Origin: Corynebacterium sp. P4-C1 | GTDB lineage: Bacteria > Actinomycetota > Actinomycetes > Mycobacteriales > Mycobacteriaceae | Length of the DNA: 64,000 nt | NCBI RefSeq assembly: GCF_030503595.1 | Contig: NZ_CP129966.1 | Location: 248,001 to 312,000 of the forward strand | Direction of reading: 5' to 3' | Shown here: piece by piece, positions 14,960 to 25,480 of the stretch | Position numbering within the stretch: the stretch's first letter is position 1 | Layout of the letters: every line of letters begins with the position of its first letter | The notes under the pieces: generated by a model | The model's input: only the letters and a program-made list of their open reading frames with translations | Database searches by the model: none | Told to the model about the DNA's origin: nothing | Translations under genes and position numbers: made by a program

Positions 14960-15853
14960 CTAGGTCGCGAGGAACGATGTGTCGCCCGGGATATCGCGCA
15001 GTGCATCAGGCTCCACTTGGAGATTCTGCGCGACGTAACGGTCGAAAGAGCCGTCGCCGTACATCCGCACGAGCGCATCGTTCACCGCGTCGATCGTCTC
15101 GCGGTTGTCGTTGCGGAGGCCGAGGCCGTAGTGCTCGTCGGTAAGCGGGCGCCCGTCGGCTTCGAGGGGAACCACGTCGAATGTGTCCGGTTCCTGGGCT
15201 TCAAAACCCTCCAGGATCGCCGCATCGGTCGAGACAACCTCGACGTTGCCCTCACGAAGGGCGTTCAAGCACGCTTCGTAGGAGTCGTACTCCTCCAACA
15301 CGACCTCCGGCAGCTTCTCCTTGATCGTGCCCGCCGCCGTCGTGCCCGTGACGGAGCACAGGCGGTGCCCGCCTAGCGACTGCAGTCCTGTGATGTCTTT
15401 TTGCCCGTCCCGCACAAGCAGGGCTTGGTGGGTGAGCAGGTACGGCCCGGCGAAGGCCGTCGCATCGGCGCGCTCCCGGTTCATCGAGTACGTCGAGGCG
15501 ATCATGTCCACGTACGCATGCTCCAACATGGACGCGCGCTGGCCGTGGGGCACCTGACGCCACTCGATGCGCGGGCGGCGCCAGCCCTTGTCGTCCGCGA
15601 TCGAGTTGATGACGTACTCCGCAACCTCGGTGTCGAGTCCCTCCACGGTTCCGTCGGCGTTGCGGGTGCTCAATCCCGGATTCGTGAACGCCGAGCCGAC
15701 AACGACTTTCCCGCTGCGGATCTGGTCGAGCAGGTCGGCGTCGTTGGCGCCGGCGTCGAAAAGCCCGCACCCCGAAAACGCCGGCGCTGCCGCCGCGAGC
15801 GCGGCAACGGCAAGTACCGCCCGCGGCGATGCAGGACGCGCTGAAATGGACAT
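14960..15853 (-). CDS. Glutamate-type ABC transporter substrate-binding lipoprotein
   Basis: The 297-residue protein has a lipoprotein signal (APAFSGC, lipid Cys about residue 28) and a family-3 periplasmic-type binding fold: [31 protein letters not shown], and [21 protein letters not shown]. It resembles GluB of the corynebacterial GluABCD glutamate importer, which lies at this recX-miaB position in relatives. No ATPase or permease gene is present on either side, so it is either an orphan or served by components elsewhere. It converges on recX and diverges from miaB. Confidence 0.85.
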   Translation of the reverse strand: MSISARPASPRAVLAVAALAAAAPAFSGCGLFDAGANDADLLDQIRSGKVVVGSAFTNPGLSTRNADGTVEGLDTEVAEYVINSIADDKGWRRPRIEWRQVPHGQRASMLEHAYVDMIASTYSMNRERADATAFAGPYLLTHQALLVRDGQKDITGLQSLGGHRLCSVTGTTAAGTIKEKLPEVVLEEYDSYEACLNALREGNVEVVSTDAAILEGFEAQEPDTFDVVPLEADGRPLTDEHYGLGLRNDNRETIDAVNDALVRMYGDGSFDRYVAQNLQVEPDALRDIPGDTSFLAT

Positions 15854-15977
15854 GCATTCCTCCGATGGTGGGGAGCTGGCCGGCAGCGCCCCCGTGGATC
15901 TCCCCCAAGGCTACCGTGCTCCGCCGGCTTCGAGAGCGGTTATGTGTTGGCCGAGGCGGGCAATACACTTGGGCACC

Positions 15978-17525
15978 GTGACAACAGCAGCACAGACGCC
16001 AGACACAGCCCACACCGCGCCGGCGACTCCGCGCACCTACGAGGTGCGCACGTTCGGCTGCCAGATGAACGTGCACGATTCCGAGCGCTTATCCGGCCTG
16101 CTTGAAGACGCGGGCTACACGGCTGCGCCGGCTGAGGCGGAGGCGGACCTGGTCGTCTTCAACACCTGCGCCGTGCGCGAGAACGCCGACCAGCGTCTCT
16201 ATGGCACTCTCGGCCAGCTGCGCGAGGTCAAGCGCAACCATCCGGGCATGCAGATCGCCGTCGGCGGCTGCCTGGCGCAGAAGGACCGCGACACGGTGAT
16301 CGAGAAAGCGCCGTGGGTCGACGCCGTCTTCGGTACCCACAACATGGCTGCGCTGCCCGCCCTGCTCGACCGAGCCCGCGTCAGCGAGGAGGCCCAGGTC
16401 GAGGTCGTCGAGGCGCTCGAGCACTTCCCGTCAGTGCTGCCGGCGAAGCGCGAGTCCTCCTACGCCGGTTGGGTGTCGGTGTCGGTGGGCTGCAACAACA
16501 CCTGCACGTTCTGCATCGTTCCGTCCCTGCGCGGCAAGGAGCAGGACCGCCGGCCGGGTGACATTCTCGCGGAGGTGAAAGCGCTCGTCGAACAGGGCGT
16601 GTCCGAGGTGACTCTGCTCGGCCAGAACGTCAACGCCTACGGCGTGAATTTCGTGGACCCGGACATGAAGCGCGACCGTTCGGCGTTTTCGAAGCTGCTG
16701 CGCGCGTGCGGTGACATCGAGGGCCTAGAGCGCGTGCGTTTCACGTCGCCGCACCCGGCGGAGTTCACCTCCGATGTCATCGACGCGATGGCGGAAACCC
16801 CGAATGTTTGCCCGCAGCTCCACATGCCGCTGCAGTCCGGATCGGACAAGGTGCTCAAGGACATGCGCCGTTCGTACCGTTCGAAGAAATTCCTCGGGAT
16901 CCTCGACGAGGTGCGCGAGAAGCTTCCGCACGCGTCGATCACCACGGATATCATTGTCGGCTTCCCGGGGGAGACGGAGGAGGATTTCCAGGCGACGCTC
17001 GATGTCGTGGAGAAGGCCCGCTTCACCTCGGCGTTCACGTTCCAGTACTCGCCACGCCCGGGTACCCCGGCGGCGGAGATGGCCGACCAGATCCCGAAGA
17101 AGGTCGTCCAGGAGCGCTTCGAGCGGCTGCTCGAGCTGCAGGAGCGCATCAGCGGTGAGGAGAACGCGAAGCTCGTAGGCACGGACCAGGAGCTGCTCGT
17201 CCAGGAAACGAACGACAAGAAGGAGACCGGCCGCATGTCGGGCCGTGCGCGCGACGGCCGTCTCGTCCACTTCACGGTCGAGGGGAATATTGACCGCGCT
17301 GTGCGCCCGGGCGATATCGTGCATGTCACGGTGACGGATTCCCGCCCCCACTATTTGATCGCGGATTCCGGCATTCACGCTCACCGCCGCACGCTTGCGG
17401 GCGACAACGCGGAGGCGGGCCAGGTTCCCACCACAGCGCCCGTCGGCGTGGGCTTGGGTCTTCCGACGATCGGCGCGCCGAAGCAAGCACCCAGCGCCGC
17501 CAGCGCGTGCGGGACGTGCGGTTAA
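15978..17525 (+). CDS. miaB: tRNA-2-methylthio-N6-isopentenyladenosine37 synthase
   Basis: MiaB is a radical-SAM methylthiotransferase acting on i6A37 of tRNA, the product of MiaA encoded downstream. Visible are the N-terminal UPF0004 domain ([14 protein letters not shown], with cysteines in NTCAVRENA and VGGCLAQK), the radical-SAM CxxxCxxC ([12 protein letters not shown]), and a C-terminal TRAM domain. The start is GTG 15978. Longer in-frame sequence upstream runs antisense to the lipoprotein gene and is not conserved-looking. The C-terminus extends by an Ala/Pro-rich tail of about 60 residues that ends in CGTCG. Confidence 0.95.
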   Translation: MTTAAQTPDTAHTAPATPRTYEVRTFGCQMNVHDSERLSGLLEDAGYTAAPAEAEADLVVFNTCAVRENADQRLYGTLGQLREVKRNHPGMQIAVGGCLAQKDRDTVIEKAPWVDAVFGTHNMAALPALLDRARVSEEAQVEVVEALEHFPSVLPAKRESSYAGWVSVSVGCNNTCTFCIVPSLRGKEQDRRPGDILAEVKALVEQGVSEVTLLGQNVNAYGVNFVDPDMKRDRSAFSKLLRACGDIEGLERVRFTSPHPAEFTSDVIDAMAETPNVCPQLHMPLQSGSDKVLKDMRRSYRSKKFLGILDEVREKLPHASITTDIIVGFPGETEEDFQATLDVVEKARFTSAFTFQYSPRPGTPAAEMADQIPKKVVQERFERLLELQERISGEENAKLVGTDQELLVQETNDKKETGRMSGRARDGRLVHFTVEGNIDRAVRPGDIVHVTVTDSRPHYLIADSGIHAHRRTLAGDNAEAGQVPTTAPVGVGLGLPTIGAPKQAPSAASACGTCG

Positions 17526-17526
17526 C

Positions 17527-18180
17527 ATGAGCAGCATGCTTGACGACGCCACCACCGACCTCGCCGCCCTCGAGAAGCAGCGCGCCGGCACTGTGGAATT
17601 GGGGGCCCGCCGCTGGGTTCTCGCCGCAGCGGTGGCCGTCTATCTCATTTCGTTGTTCTTGCCCTTCGCCGGCGACGCTGCAGGGTGGCAGATGCTCACC
17701 TTCACCGAGCCGGACGGCATCGACGTGGCGATCGGGGAGCGCGTCTTTGCGCTCCTGTCCTTCCTTTGCCTCGCTGTGTTCACCCTGTTGCTCGTGATCA
17801 TGCGCCGCACAATGTTTGCCCTCTTCGCGTGGATGGCTGGCTGCGTGTCCCTCGTAGCGGCGCTGCTCGGCCTGTGGCTGCGCCAGACCGGAAGCACGGG
17901 TGATGCAACGGGCGCCGGCATGTACCTCGCCATCGCGTGCGTTATCGTCGCCGTTCCACTGCTCACTTCCGCCTGGATGGGCCGCGACCCGGAGCAGCAG
18001 GAGATTGAATCGCTGCGCCGCGAGCAGACCGACTTCAACCCCGTCGCCGAGGTCCAAGCGGATGCGGGGCACCAGTCGGTCCGCCGCGCGGAGAACGCCG
18101 AGCAGCTTGTCGACGACCGCCGCGCCCGCGCCGCCCAGCGCCACCGCCACGCCGGCGGGGGCGCTAGCGCACCTTCGTGA
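17527..18180 (+). CDS. Membrane protein, Rv2732c-like
   Basis: The 217-residue protein has four predicted membrane helices (about 28-47, 77-95, 103-121, 137-156) and a long charged cytoplasmic tail rich in Arg, Glu and Gln. Its position directly after miaB matches the mycobacterial Rv2733c-Rv2732c pair. Function is unknown. It starts one base after the miaB stop, so coupling is likely. Its 3' end overlaps the convergent glutamate-synthase-like gene by 17 bases. Confidence 0.75.
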   Translation: MSSMLDDATTDLAALEKQRAGTVELGARRWVLAAAVAVYLISLFLPFAGDAAGWQMLTFTEPDGIDVAIGERVFALLSFLCLAVFTLLLVIMRRTMFALFAWMAGCVSLVAALLGLWLRQTGSTGDATGAGMYLAIACVIVAVPLLTSAWMGRDPEQQEIESLRREQTDFNPVAEVQADAGHQSVRRAENAEQLVDDRRARAAQRHRHAGGGASAPS

Positions 18181-19738
18181 TCACCGGCAGACGGAATTCG
18201 TCCGGGCTGGCCTGCTCCCAGGCTTCGGCCCAGGCCTCGGGGGCGTCGCCAAGCAACTGGCCCGGCTCGAGCCAGTCGTAGAGCGCCTTGTAGGAGCGCG
18301 TGACGCCGGGCGCGATGACCTGGCGCAGCATGTTCGGCGTGAGCTCTGCGGGGGTGGTGGCGCCGCATGAAGCCATCATGGACACCGCTTGGTCGACGGT
18401 GGCGTTGTGGTAGTTCTTCACGCGCACCGCCTTGGAGTCGACGTCGAGGGCGCGCTGGCGCCACTTGCTCTGCGTCGCCACCCCCGAGGGGCACTGGCCC
18501 GTCTGGCATTTCTGGGCCTGGATGCAGCCGACGGCCATCATCATGGAGCGGCCCGAGTTGGTGTAGTCGGCGCCCTGGATGAGGCGTTTGACGATGTCGT
18601 TGGCGGCCGTGACCTTTCCGGACGCACCGATCTTGATGTTGTCGCGGAGGCCGGTGCCGACGAGGGCGTTGTGCATCATCATCAGACCCTCGGTCAGGGG
18701 AAGGCCGACGTGGTCCTCGTATTCGAGGGGTGCAGCGGCGGTGCCGCCCTCGGACCCGTCGATGACGATGAAGTCGGGGGCGGTGCCCACCTCGCGGATG
18801 GCTTTGCAGATGGACAGGACGTCGATCATCGAACCAACGCACATCTTGAAGCCGGCCGGCTTGCCGCCGGAGAGTTCGCGCATCTCGGCGATGAATTCGA
18901 TCAGTTCCGTCGGGGTGGAGAACACGGAGTGCCGCGACGGGGAGATGCACGTCTTGCCCTCGGGCACGCCGCGCACGCGGGCGATCTCCGCGCTGACCTT
19001 CGATCCGGGCAGGACACCGCCGATGCCGGGTTTGGCGCCCTGGGAGAGCTTCAGCTCAGTCATCTTCACCTGGTCGATGGAGGAGAGCTCCTGGAATTTC
19101 GCCGGGTCGAATTTGCCGTCCTCGGTGCGGGCGGAGAAGTAGCCGGTGCCGATTTCCCAGACGAGGTCGCCGTTGTTCTCCAGGTGGTAGCGGCTCAGAC
19201 CGCCCTCGCCGGTGTCGTGGACGAAGCCGCCGAGCTCCGCGCCTTTGTTCAGTGCGCGGACGGCGTTGGCGGACAGCGCGCCGAAGGACATGGCGGAGAT
19301 GTTCATCAGCGACATGTCGTACGGCTTCGTGCAGTCTTTGCCGCCGATGTGCGCTCGGGGAGCCTCGTCGGGCATCTGGGCGGGCATGACGGAGTGGACG
19401 AGATACTCGAAACCGGAGCTCATCACGTCGCGTTCGGTGCCGAAGGCCATCTCGCCCTCGGTGCCGTTGGCGCGCTGGTTGATCATCTCGCGTGTCTGGT
19501 AGTTGAAGGGGCGACCGTCCCAATTGTTCTCCACGAAGTACTGGTGGATCTCGGGGCGGATGCGGTGGGCGAGGTACCGGGCGTGCCCGAGCACCGGGTA
19601 GTTGCGGAAGATGGAGTTGTTTTTCTGTCGCAGATCCCGTGCGGCCAGGGATGCTGTCGCTGCTGCGGCTGTACCTGCTATCACTGCCCGCGGCTTTTCG
19701 GCCACGAACTTTCCTAGCGACGACACGGCCTTCTTCAT
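18164..19738 (-). CDS. FMN-binding glutamate synthase-like protein
   Basis: The 524-residue protein corresponds to the alpha-barrel FMN domain of glutamate synthase: SAMSFGALSANAVRALNKGA, HDTGEGGLSRYH, PGIGGVLPGSKVS, DFIVIDGSEGGTAAAP, and a Cys cluster GCIQAQKCQTGQCPSGVATQ that could hold an iron-sulfur centre. The amidotransferase domain and the small GltD-type subunit are absent. An N-terminal hydrophobic stretch (AVIAGTAAAATASLAA) may anchor it to the membrane. Such stand-alone proteins are widespread, but their reaction is not well defined. Confidence 0.85.
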   Translation of the reverse strand: MKKAVSSLGKFVAEKPRAVIAGTAAAATASLAARDLRQKNNSIFRNYPVLGHARYLAHRIRPEIHQYFVENNWDGRPFNYQTREMINQRANGTEGEMAFGTERDVMSSGFEYLVHSVMPAQMPDEAPRAHIGGKDCTKPYDMSLMNISAMSFGALSANAVRALNKGAELGGFVHDTGEGGLSRYHLENNGDLVWEIGTGYFSARTEDGKFDPAKFQELSSIDQVKMTELKLSQGAKPGIGGVLPGSKVSAEIARVRGVPEGKTCISPSRHSVFSTPTELIEFIAEMRELSGGKPAGFKMCVGSMIDVLSICKAIREVGTAPDFIVIDGSEGGTAAAPLEYEDHVGLPLTEGLMMMHNALVGTGLRDNIKIGASGKVTAANDIVKRLIQGADYTNSGRSMMMAVGCIQAQKCQTGQCPSGVATQSKWRQRALDVDSKAVRVKNYHNATVDQAVSMMASCGATTPAELTPNMLRQVIAPGVTRSYKALYDWLEPGQLLGDAPEAWAEAWEQASPDEFRLPVITKVR

Positions 19739-19893
19739 TTGCTTATCACCAATTCACACATTCATACATTGCACGGATAGTCACAGGTAGTTCCTATTTT
19801 AACGGGAGGTGTTCCGACCCTGATGATGAGGGGTGGACGCGGCCGTGCCGCGGGGCAGGCGTGGATCTGCTCCGGGGTGATTAACTCGCTGAG

Positions 19894-21003
19894 TCACTTC
19901 CGCTGCCAGGCAGTCGTCGCGGAGATCGCTTTCGCTCCGCGCCGCTTGAGCATGGCGTGGGCAGCACCGCTTACCGACGGATACGAGCAGTACCCCGTCT
20001 CCACCCCCGGCCACTGGGCCTGTGCGGCCGCGAGCGCCGCCTCCACCACTGCGGTGCCGACACCGCGGCGGCGGTGCTGGGGCATCACGTAAATGAGACC
20101 GAGCTCCATGAGGGCGTCGTCGTCGGAGTCGTAGTGGACGGCTTCGGCCATGCCGACAGCTGTGCGCCCGCCCGTGGCGGGGTCGGCGGTGTAGGCGATG
20201 GCGGTGACCTGGTTGCCGCCGCGGTCCAGAAGCCGGGCGCCGGCATCGCGGACTCGCTGCTCTGTCCACTCGACGGTATCCAGCTTCAGCTCCCCGCGCG
20301 GGTAGTCGCGGGAGGCGGCGGTGAGCACGTCACGGAACAAAGCGAGGTCGGCGGCGGGGAAGTCCATGTTGTGCACGATCTCGATGGAGTCCACCGGCAT
20401 CGGCGCAACCGCTGAGGCAGGCTGGGCATCCCCGATGGAAAACGTCGCCTGTTCCTCACGGTAAGCGGGGGAGTAGCCGGCGGTGCCCACAATCCCGGCG
20501 GCGGGAGAAGGAGCGCCGACCGCGTGGGTCTCCCAGATGTGGCGGATGGGGCGGTGGAGGCGGGCGGAGAGGGCGTCGATAAGCGATAAAGCGGCGCCCC
20601 ACGGCCCTTCCGGGACCGGCTCGCCGGGCAGCGGGGCAATGGCGGCGTCGAGCGTGACGGAAGCTTCGATGATGCCGGTGTCTTCGAGGAGCGGCAGGGA
20701 GATGAACACCCACGCGTCGATATCGGCCAAATCGTCGACGGTGATCTCCGGGTAACCGTGACCGCCCAGCGGACGCGGCATCCGGTGACTGGTCAGCGCG
20801 AACAGGTACGCCTCCGACTCTGCGGAGCCCTCGAGGCGTTTCGCGATATGCGACGCAGTGACCCCGGAATGCGCGTCGCCGGTGATGTCCTGAACCGCGA
20901 GCGTCGCCGAGAACGCGTACGCGCCGACAACCTCATCGGCGTTGGCGCCGGCGGAATAGAGAAGCGGCTGCAAGCTAGTCGTCGAGAGCCTTCGCGGCGA
21001 CAT
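19894..21003 (-). CDS. GNAT-family acetyltransferase
   Basis: The 369-residue protein has a recognisable GNAT core only at its C-terminus: LGLIYVMPQHRRRGVGTAVVEAAL contains the acetyl-CoA loop RRRGVGT. The N-terminal 200 residues may be a degenerate second GNAT domain, as in mycothiol synthase-like two-domain proteins. Substrate is unknown. ATG 21003 overlaps the DUF349 gene by 29 bases. TTG 20973, just after that gene's stop, is an equally plausible start. Confidence 0.75.
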   Translation of the reverse strand: MSPRRLSTTSLQPLLYSAGANADEVVGAYAFSATLAVQDITGDAHSGVTASHIAKRLEGSAESEAYLFALTSHRMPRPLGGHGYPEITVDDLADIDAWVFISLPLLEDTGIIEASVTLDAAIAPLPGEPVPEGPWGAALSLIDALSARLHRPIRHIWETHAVGAPSPAAGIVGTAGYSPAYREEQATFSIGDAQPASAVAPMPVDSIEIVHNMDFPAADLALFRDVLTAASRDYPRGELKLDTVEWTEQRVRDAGARLLDRGGNQVTAIAYTADPATGGRTAVGMAEAVHYDSDDDALMELGLIYVMPQHRRRGVGTAVVEAALAAAQAQWPGVETGYCSYPSVSGAAHAMLKRRGAKAISATTAWQRK

Positions 21004-22363
21004 CGGCGAACTCCTGCCACTGCTCAGCCTGCGCGCGCAACTCCGCAGCCTTCGCGGCGTCGCCCTTGGCCTCGGCGGCCTCCGCCTTCGCGCGGAAGTC
21101 GTCGGCCTTGACCTGGAACTGGTTCGCCTTGTCCTGCTGGGCCGGGTTCGACTTGCGCCACTGCTTCTCCTCAGCGTCGGAGACGCGCTTCTCGATTTCG
21201 CCGATCTTGTCCTCGTACTCGCGGATCTTTCCGCGCGGCACGAAACCGATCTCCTCCCACTTGTCCTGCAGCTCCCGCAACTTCGACTTTGCGGCGCCGA
21301 GTCCCTTCCCCGGGTCGATCAGCGGGCCGTACTCGGCGATGAGGTCGTCCTTGGCCTTCGCGTTGGCCTCGAACTCGCGGTCCCGTTCGTCGTTGACGGC
21401 GTTGCGCGCGGCGAAGAAGTGGTCCTGGGCGGAGCGGAAACGCTCCCACAGCTTGTCGTCCACGTCGCGCGGGGCGCGGCCGGCGGCCTTCCACTCCGTC
21501 ATGAGGTCGCGGAATGCGCGGGCGGTCTCGTTCCAGTCTGTGGAATCCTTGATCTTCTCGGCGCGCTCGATGATGTCTTCCTTAGCGGCCTTCGCGGCGG
21601 CGCGGCCACGGTCCAGCTCCGCGAAGTGGGCGCCGCGGCGGCGGTTGAAGGAGTCGCGCGCCTTGGAGTAGCGCTTCCACAGGGCGTCGTCGGTCTTGCG
21701 GTCGATGCCGCGGATGGTCTTCCACTCGTCCAGGATGGCGCGGATGCGGTCGCCCGCGGCCTTCCATTCCGTGGAGTTGGCGGCAAGGTCCTCCGCCTCG
21801 GCGGCGAGGGTCTCCTTGCGGGAAATCGCCTCGGCGCGGCGGGCCTCCTTGGCTTCCTTGGCCTTTTCGCCGGCGACGTCGGCTTGGTCGAGGAGCTCCT
21901 TCAGTCGGGCATCCACTGCGTCGAGGTCGCCCACGACGGCCTGCTCGTCGAGGCTATCGATGAGTTGTTGCGCCTGCGTGCGCACCGAGTTCGCGTCCTC
22001 GGGGCGGGCGGCCAGGCGGTTCTCCAGCAGGCCGACTTCGGTGGCGAGGTCGCCGAAACGCTGCGCGAAGTGCTCCAGCCCCTCTTCCGGGGTGCCAGCC
22101 TGCCACGAACCGACGGCGCGCTCGGTGCCGCCGCGGGTGACGTAGACGGTGCCGTCCTCGTCGATGCGGCCGAATTTCTTCGCCTCGGCGGTGTCGGCGG
22201 GCGCGGCCGGGGTCGCGGGCACCGGTGCAGGTGTGGACGCCCCTGCACCGGCCGGGCGTGCTCCCGGGCGCGGCCCCGGCTTGGGGGCGCGGGTGGGCAT
22301 CGATCCCGGCGAGGGAACCGCCTTCGGGGTCGGCTTCTGTCCGTCGGTTGGGGGCTGCGTCAT
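20975..22363 (-). CDS. DUF349-repeat protein
   Basis: This 462-residue protein begins with a Pro/Ala-rich region (about 1-60) and then carries four or more DUF349 helical repeats, seen as recurring W-K-x(5)-R/W...LW.RF units (STEWKAAGDRIRAILDEWK, DALWKRYSKARDSFNRR, TEWKAAGRAPRDVDDKLWER). It is predicted to be highly helical and charged. The family is widespread in actinobacteria at this locus and its molecular role is unknown. Confidence 0.85.
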   Translation of the reverse strand: MTQPPTDGQKPTPKAVPSPGSMPTRAPKPGPRPGARPAGAGASTPAPVPATPAAPADTAEAKKFGRIDEDGTVYVTRGGTERAVGSWQAGTPEEGLEHFAQRFGDLATEVGLLENRLAARPEDANSVRTQAQQLIDSLDEQAVVGDLDAVDARLKELLDQADVAGEKAKEAKEARRAEAISRKETLAAEAEDLAANSTEWKAAGDRIRAILDEWKTIRGIDRKTDDALWKRYSKARDSFNRRRGAHFAELDRGRAAAKAAKEDIIERAEKIKDSTDWNETARAFRDLMTEWKAAGRAPRDVDDKLWERFRSAQDHFFAARNAVNDERDREFEANAKAKDDLIAEYGPLIDPGKGLGAAKSKLRELQDKWEEIGFVPRGKIREYEDKIGEIEKRVSDAEEKQWRKSNPAQQDKANQFQVKADDFRAKAEAAEAKGDAAKAAELRAQAEQWQEFADVAAKALDD

Positions 22364-22491
22364 GGTGGAGGCGTCCTTTCATGTGTGTGCCGCGCGACAC
22401 GGCTGCCGTAATGCTTTGAGACTCTACCGGCCCGCCGCTGCACATGTCAGCCGTTGGAACCGTTTGCGGACCAGTGGTTAGGGTGGTGTGC

Positions 22492-23088
22492 GTGAACCAG
22501 TTCAATGTGTGCGTCGTGCCGGGTTCGCCGGCGCTTGTCAGCGAACTCGCTCCCCGAGACGCCGCCGGCGGCGAACTAGTGCGCACGATCCGCCGGCTCG
22601 CGGGGCACGACGCACGGCCGATCCACATCGTTGGGTCGCAGGACGGGCGGTGGCGCACGGAACACACGGGTTCGTTCCGCGCGTGGGGTGCGCCGCAGGT
22701 CACTGTCGGCGATGGCAACTACTTGGCGGAGCTCGTCGCGCGCTACGTGCTCGGCGACTCCGCCGCACGTGTCACCGAATCGCGCTCCACGATCGCCCCG
22801 CTGGACCCGGAGGCGCTGACGGTGGTCGTCGTCGACGGTTCGGCGGGGCTCACTCAGCGTGCGCCGCTCGCACTCGTCGACGGTGCCCCGGAAGTCCACG
22901 AGCAGATGGCGCGTTTTTTGGCCGGCGCGGCACAGCTGCCGGAGGAGCTCGCGGAACACGGGGTCGTCGAGCCCGCCCTGTGGCATGAGCTCGCCGCGCT
23001 CGATGCCGCCAACCAGCAGCTCATCGCGCACGACGCGGCGGACGGTGTCGGCCGTTTCATCGCTACCTGGCAGGTGGATCATGCCTGA
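22492..23088 (+). CDS. Conserved hypothetical protein, Rv2728c-like
   Basis: This 198-residue protein of unknown function lies directly before miaA, as Rv2728c does in mycobacteria. The N-terminus [18 protein letters not shown] and the [17 protein letters not shown] and [12 protein letters not shown] segments suggest an alpha/beta fold resembling class III extradiol dioxygenase-like proteins, but I cannot identify metal ligands with confidence. GTG 22492 is taken as start. Its end overlaps miaA by eight bases. Confidence 0.7.
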   Translation: MNQFNVCVVPGSPALVSELAPRDAAGGELVRTIRRLAGHDARPIHIVGSQDGRWRTEHTGSFRAWGAPQVTVGDGNYLAELVARYVLGDSAARVTESRSTIAPLDPEALTVVVVDGSAGLTQRAPLALVDGAPEVHEQMARFLAGAAQLPEELAEHGVVEPALWHELAALDAANQQLIAHDAADGVGRFIATWQVDHA

Positions 23089-24010
23089 TGCGGTTGGTCT
23101 GCCTGTCACGCCCATCGCGGTCGTCGGCCCGACAGCATCGGGCAAGTCGAATTTGGGGATCGCTCTGGCCAAGGAACTCGGCGGGGAGGTGGTCAACGTC
23201 GATTCGATGCAGCTCTACCGCGGCATGGACATCGGCACGGCGAAGCTGGCGCCCGGGGAACGCGGCGGTGTCCCGCACCACCTGCTCGATATCTGGGACG
23301 TGACGCGCACGGCGTCGGTTGCTGAGTACCAGTCGCGGGCGGTCGCCGTCGTCGAGGACATCGCCGCGCGTGGGGCGGTCCCGGTTCTCGTCGGCGGGTC
23401 AATGATGTACGTGCAGTCGCTTATCGACGACTGGCAGTTCCCGCCCACCGACCCCGCCGTCCGCGGGAAGTACGAGGCTCGCCAGGCGGAGATCGGGGTG
23501 CAGGCGCTGCATGCGGAGCTCGCGGAGGTGGATCCGCAGGCGGCGAGCATCATCGAGGACAACGACCCGCGACGCACTGTCCGCGCCCTCGAGGTGATCG
23601 AGTTGACCGGCAAGCCCTTCCAGGCTTCCCAACCGCCGAAGGATGCCCCACCACGGTGGGGGACGAAGATCGTCGGCCTGCGGACGGTGGCGGAATGGCT
23701 GAACCCCCGCATCGAGAAGCGCACGCGGCTCATGTTCGACCGCGGCTTCGTCGACGAGGTGCGCACGCTTATCGACGCCGGCCTCACCCCCGATTCCACC
23801 GCCGGCCGCGCCATCGGTTACGCGCAAGTCCTCGATTTTCTCGGCGGCGGAATCTCGCTCGACGAGGCCGTGGAGTCGACGATCACGGGCACCCGCCGCT
23901 ACGTCCGGCGGCAGCGTTCCTGGTTCAACCGCGACAAGCGCATCGCGTGGATTGAGGCGGACCAGGAGCCACAGGACCTTCTCCGCGCCGCGCTAGACTC
24001 GCTGGCGTGA
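23081..24010 (+). CDS. miaA: tRNA dimethylallyltransferase
   Basis: MiaA transfers the dimethylallyl group to A37 of tRNAs reading UNN codons, the substrate for MiaB. The 309-residue protein has the P-loop [17 protein letters not shown], the [18 protein letters not shown] catalytic loop, VPHHLLDI, and [11 protein letters not shown]. The ATG overlaps the previous gene, and the stop overlaps dapF (GTGA). Confidence 0.96.
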   Translation: MPDAVGLPVTPIAVVGPTASGKSNLGIALAKELGGEVVNVDSMQLYRGMDIGTAKLAPGERGGVPHHLLDIWDVTRTASVAEYQSRAVAVVEDIAARGAVPVLVGGSMMYVQSLIDDWQFPPTDPAVRGKYEARQAEIGVQALHAELAEVDPQAASIIEDNDPRRTVRALEVIELTGKPFQASQPPKDAPPRWGTKIVGLRTVAEWLNPRIEKRTRLMFDRGFVDEVRTLIDAGLTPDSTAGRAIGYAQVLDFLGGGISLDEAVESTITGTRRYVRRQRSWFNRDKRIAWIEADQEPQDLLRAALDSLA

Positions 24011-24942
24011 GCAACAACAAGGATCACTTGTCCAGCCTGCCGTTCATCAAGGCGCACGGAACGGAGAACGACTTCGTCGTGCTTGTCGACGTCGACGACC
24101 AGCTCGAGGACCTCGGTGTCTTGACCGACGAGCTCGTCGCCTCCCTCTGCGACCGCCGGGCCGGCATCGGCGGCGACGGCTTCCTGCGCGTGGTCCGGTC
24201 GTCCGGCGGGGACAGCGACAGCGGCGACGGAGGTGACGGAGGGGCGGGTCCGCGGTGGTTCATGGACTACCGCAACGCCGACGGCTCGGTCGCCGAGATG
24301 TGTGGAAACGGGATCCGCGTCTTCGCCCACGTCCTGGCCGCCCAGGGGTTGGAGACGTCTCGCGAATTCGACGTGGATACCCGCGCCGGTGTCAAGCGCG
24401 TTATCATCCGCGACCTCGCCGGTGAGGGCCCCCACGGCCCCTCACACGCGGAGGTCGAGGTCGGCATGGGCCCGGTGGAGGTCACCGGAGTGTCCACTGC
24501 TCGCATGGGCGAGGTCGACTTCGCCGGGCTCGGTGTGGATGTGGGCAACCCGCACCTCGCCGCGGTCATTCCCGGAATGACACCGGAACAACTCGCCGCG
24601 ATGCACTTCACCCAGCCTGCCTTCGACCACGAATTCTTCCCGCACGGGGTCAACGTCGAAATCCTCACCGAAATGGCCGGCGTGCAGGAGGGCACCGCCA
24701 GCGGTTCCGTGCACATGCGCGTGTGGGAGCGTGGCGTGGGGGAGACCCGCTCATGCGGCACCGGCACCGTTGCCGCGGCGTGTGCCGCGCTTGCCGATGC
24801 CGGCATCGAGAACGGCTCCGTCACCGTCCACGTCCCGGGCGGTGCCTTGACCATCACCATCGACGACGGGCAAGCGACCATGACGGGGCCGTCCGTGATC
24901 GTGGCGAGGGGAGAGGTGGAGCTGGGGGCGCTGCGTCGATAA
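24007..24942 (+). CDS. dapF: Diaminopimelate epimerase
   Basis: DapF interconverts LL- and meso-diaminopimelate for lysine and cell-wall synthesis. Both catalytic cysteines are visible: [12 protein letters not shown] (about 98-109) and [29 protein letters not shown] is the usual N-terminus. A Gly/Asp/Ser-rich insertion ([18 protein letters not shown]) before the first catalytic loop is longer than usual. The stop codon lies within one copy of the repeated 12-mer (24934-24945). Confidence 0.95.
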   Translation: MSNNKDHLSSLPFIKAHGTENDFVVLVDVDDQLEDLGVLTDELVASLCDRRAGIGGDGFLRVVRSSGGDSDSGDGGDGGAGPRWFMDYRNADGSVAEMCGNGIRVFAHVLAAQGLETSREFDVDTRAGVKRVIIRDLAGEGPHGPSHAEVEVGMGPVEVTGVSTARMGEVDFAGLGVDVGNPHLAAVIPGMTPEQLAAMHFTQPAFDHEFFPHGVNVEILTEMAGVQEGTASGSVHMRVWERGVGETRSCGTGTVAAACAALADAGIENGSVTVHVPGGALTITIDDGQATMTGPSVIVARGEVELGALRR

Positions 24943-24951
24943 GCGGAAAGC

Positions 24952-25467
24952 TCAGCCCGGTCCCAACCTGCGGGCGGCGCGCCGCGCGTCGGCCCAGGAC
25001 GCCGCAAGATCGCACGCGCGCTGGTCGGCGATGTTGATCATGCGCTCCAGCGCACGGCGGTCGAGGTCGTCGTTGCCCAAATGCGTGTCCACGCGCGCCA
25101 GGAAACGGCGCGACGACCCGAGCCGCAAGTGGAAATCCTCGATGGCGGGAATATCGCTGTGCGGGTGCGCCAACGCGCGGTACGTCAACGTGCGCTCGGC
25201 GAGGGCGTCGGGGCCGATACCCGACATGAAATCCTCGTACTCCGCCACCACCTGTGCGATGTCGTCGCGCGCGACCCGCAGCGACGACTTCAACGCCTCC
25301 ACCTCCGGGTCCACCGTGCTGTTGCGGTAGCCGATGAACGCCACCGCCGCGATGGCGATGCCGATGAGCAGGCCGATGTAGCCCATGCGCGTGCCAAGCA
25401 AAATGGCGACGACAAGAGCCAGCGTCAGCCAAATAGCTGCCTCCCGGTTGCGGCGACTCCCGGCCAT
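24952..25467 (-). CDS. Hypothetical protein with N-terminal membrane segments
   Basis: The 171-residue protein starts MAGSRRNREAAIWLTLALVV and has two close membrane helices (about 11-28 and 32-46), followed by a soluble, probably helical domain with many Arg and Asp residues. No family is recognised. It follows the Cys/Gly-rich protein gene after 13 bases on the same strand and may share its transcript. It converges on dapF. Confidence 0.65.
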   Translation of the reverse strand: MAGSRRNREAAIWLTLALVVAILLGTRMGYIGLLIGIAIAAVAFIGYRNSTVDPEVEALKSSLRVARDDIAQVVAEYEDFMSGIGPDALAERTLTYRALAHPHSDIPAIEDFHLRLGSSRRFLARVDTHLGNDDLDRRALERMINIADQRACDLAASWADARRAARRLGPG

Positions 25468-25480
25468 GGGATTCCCCGTC

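Noticed and set aside
24934..24945. The 12-mer at the dapF stop as a transcription terminator
   Set aside because: It has no inverted partner nearby and no T run, so it cannot form a terminator stem.
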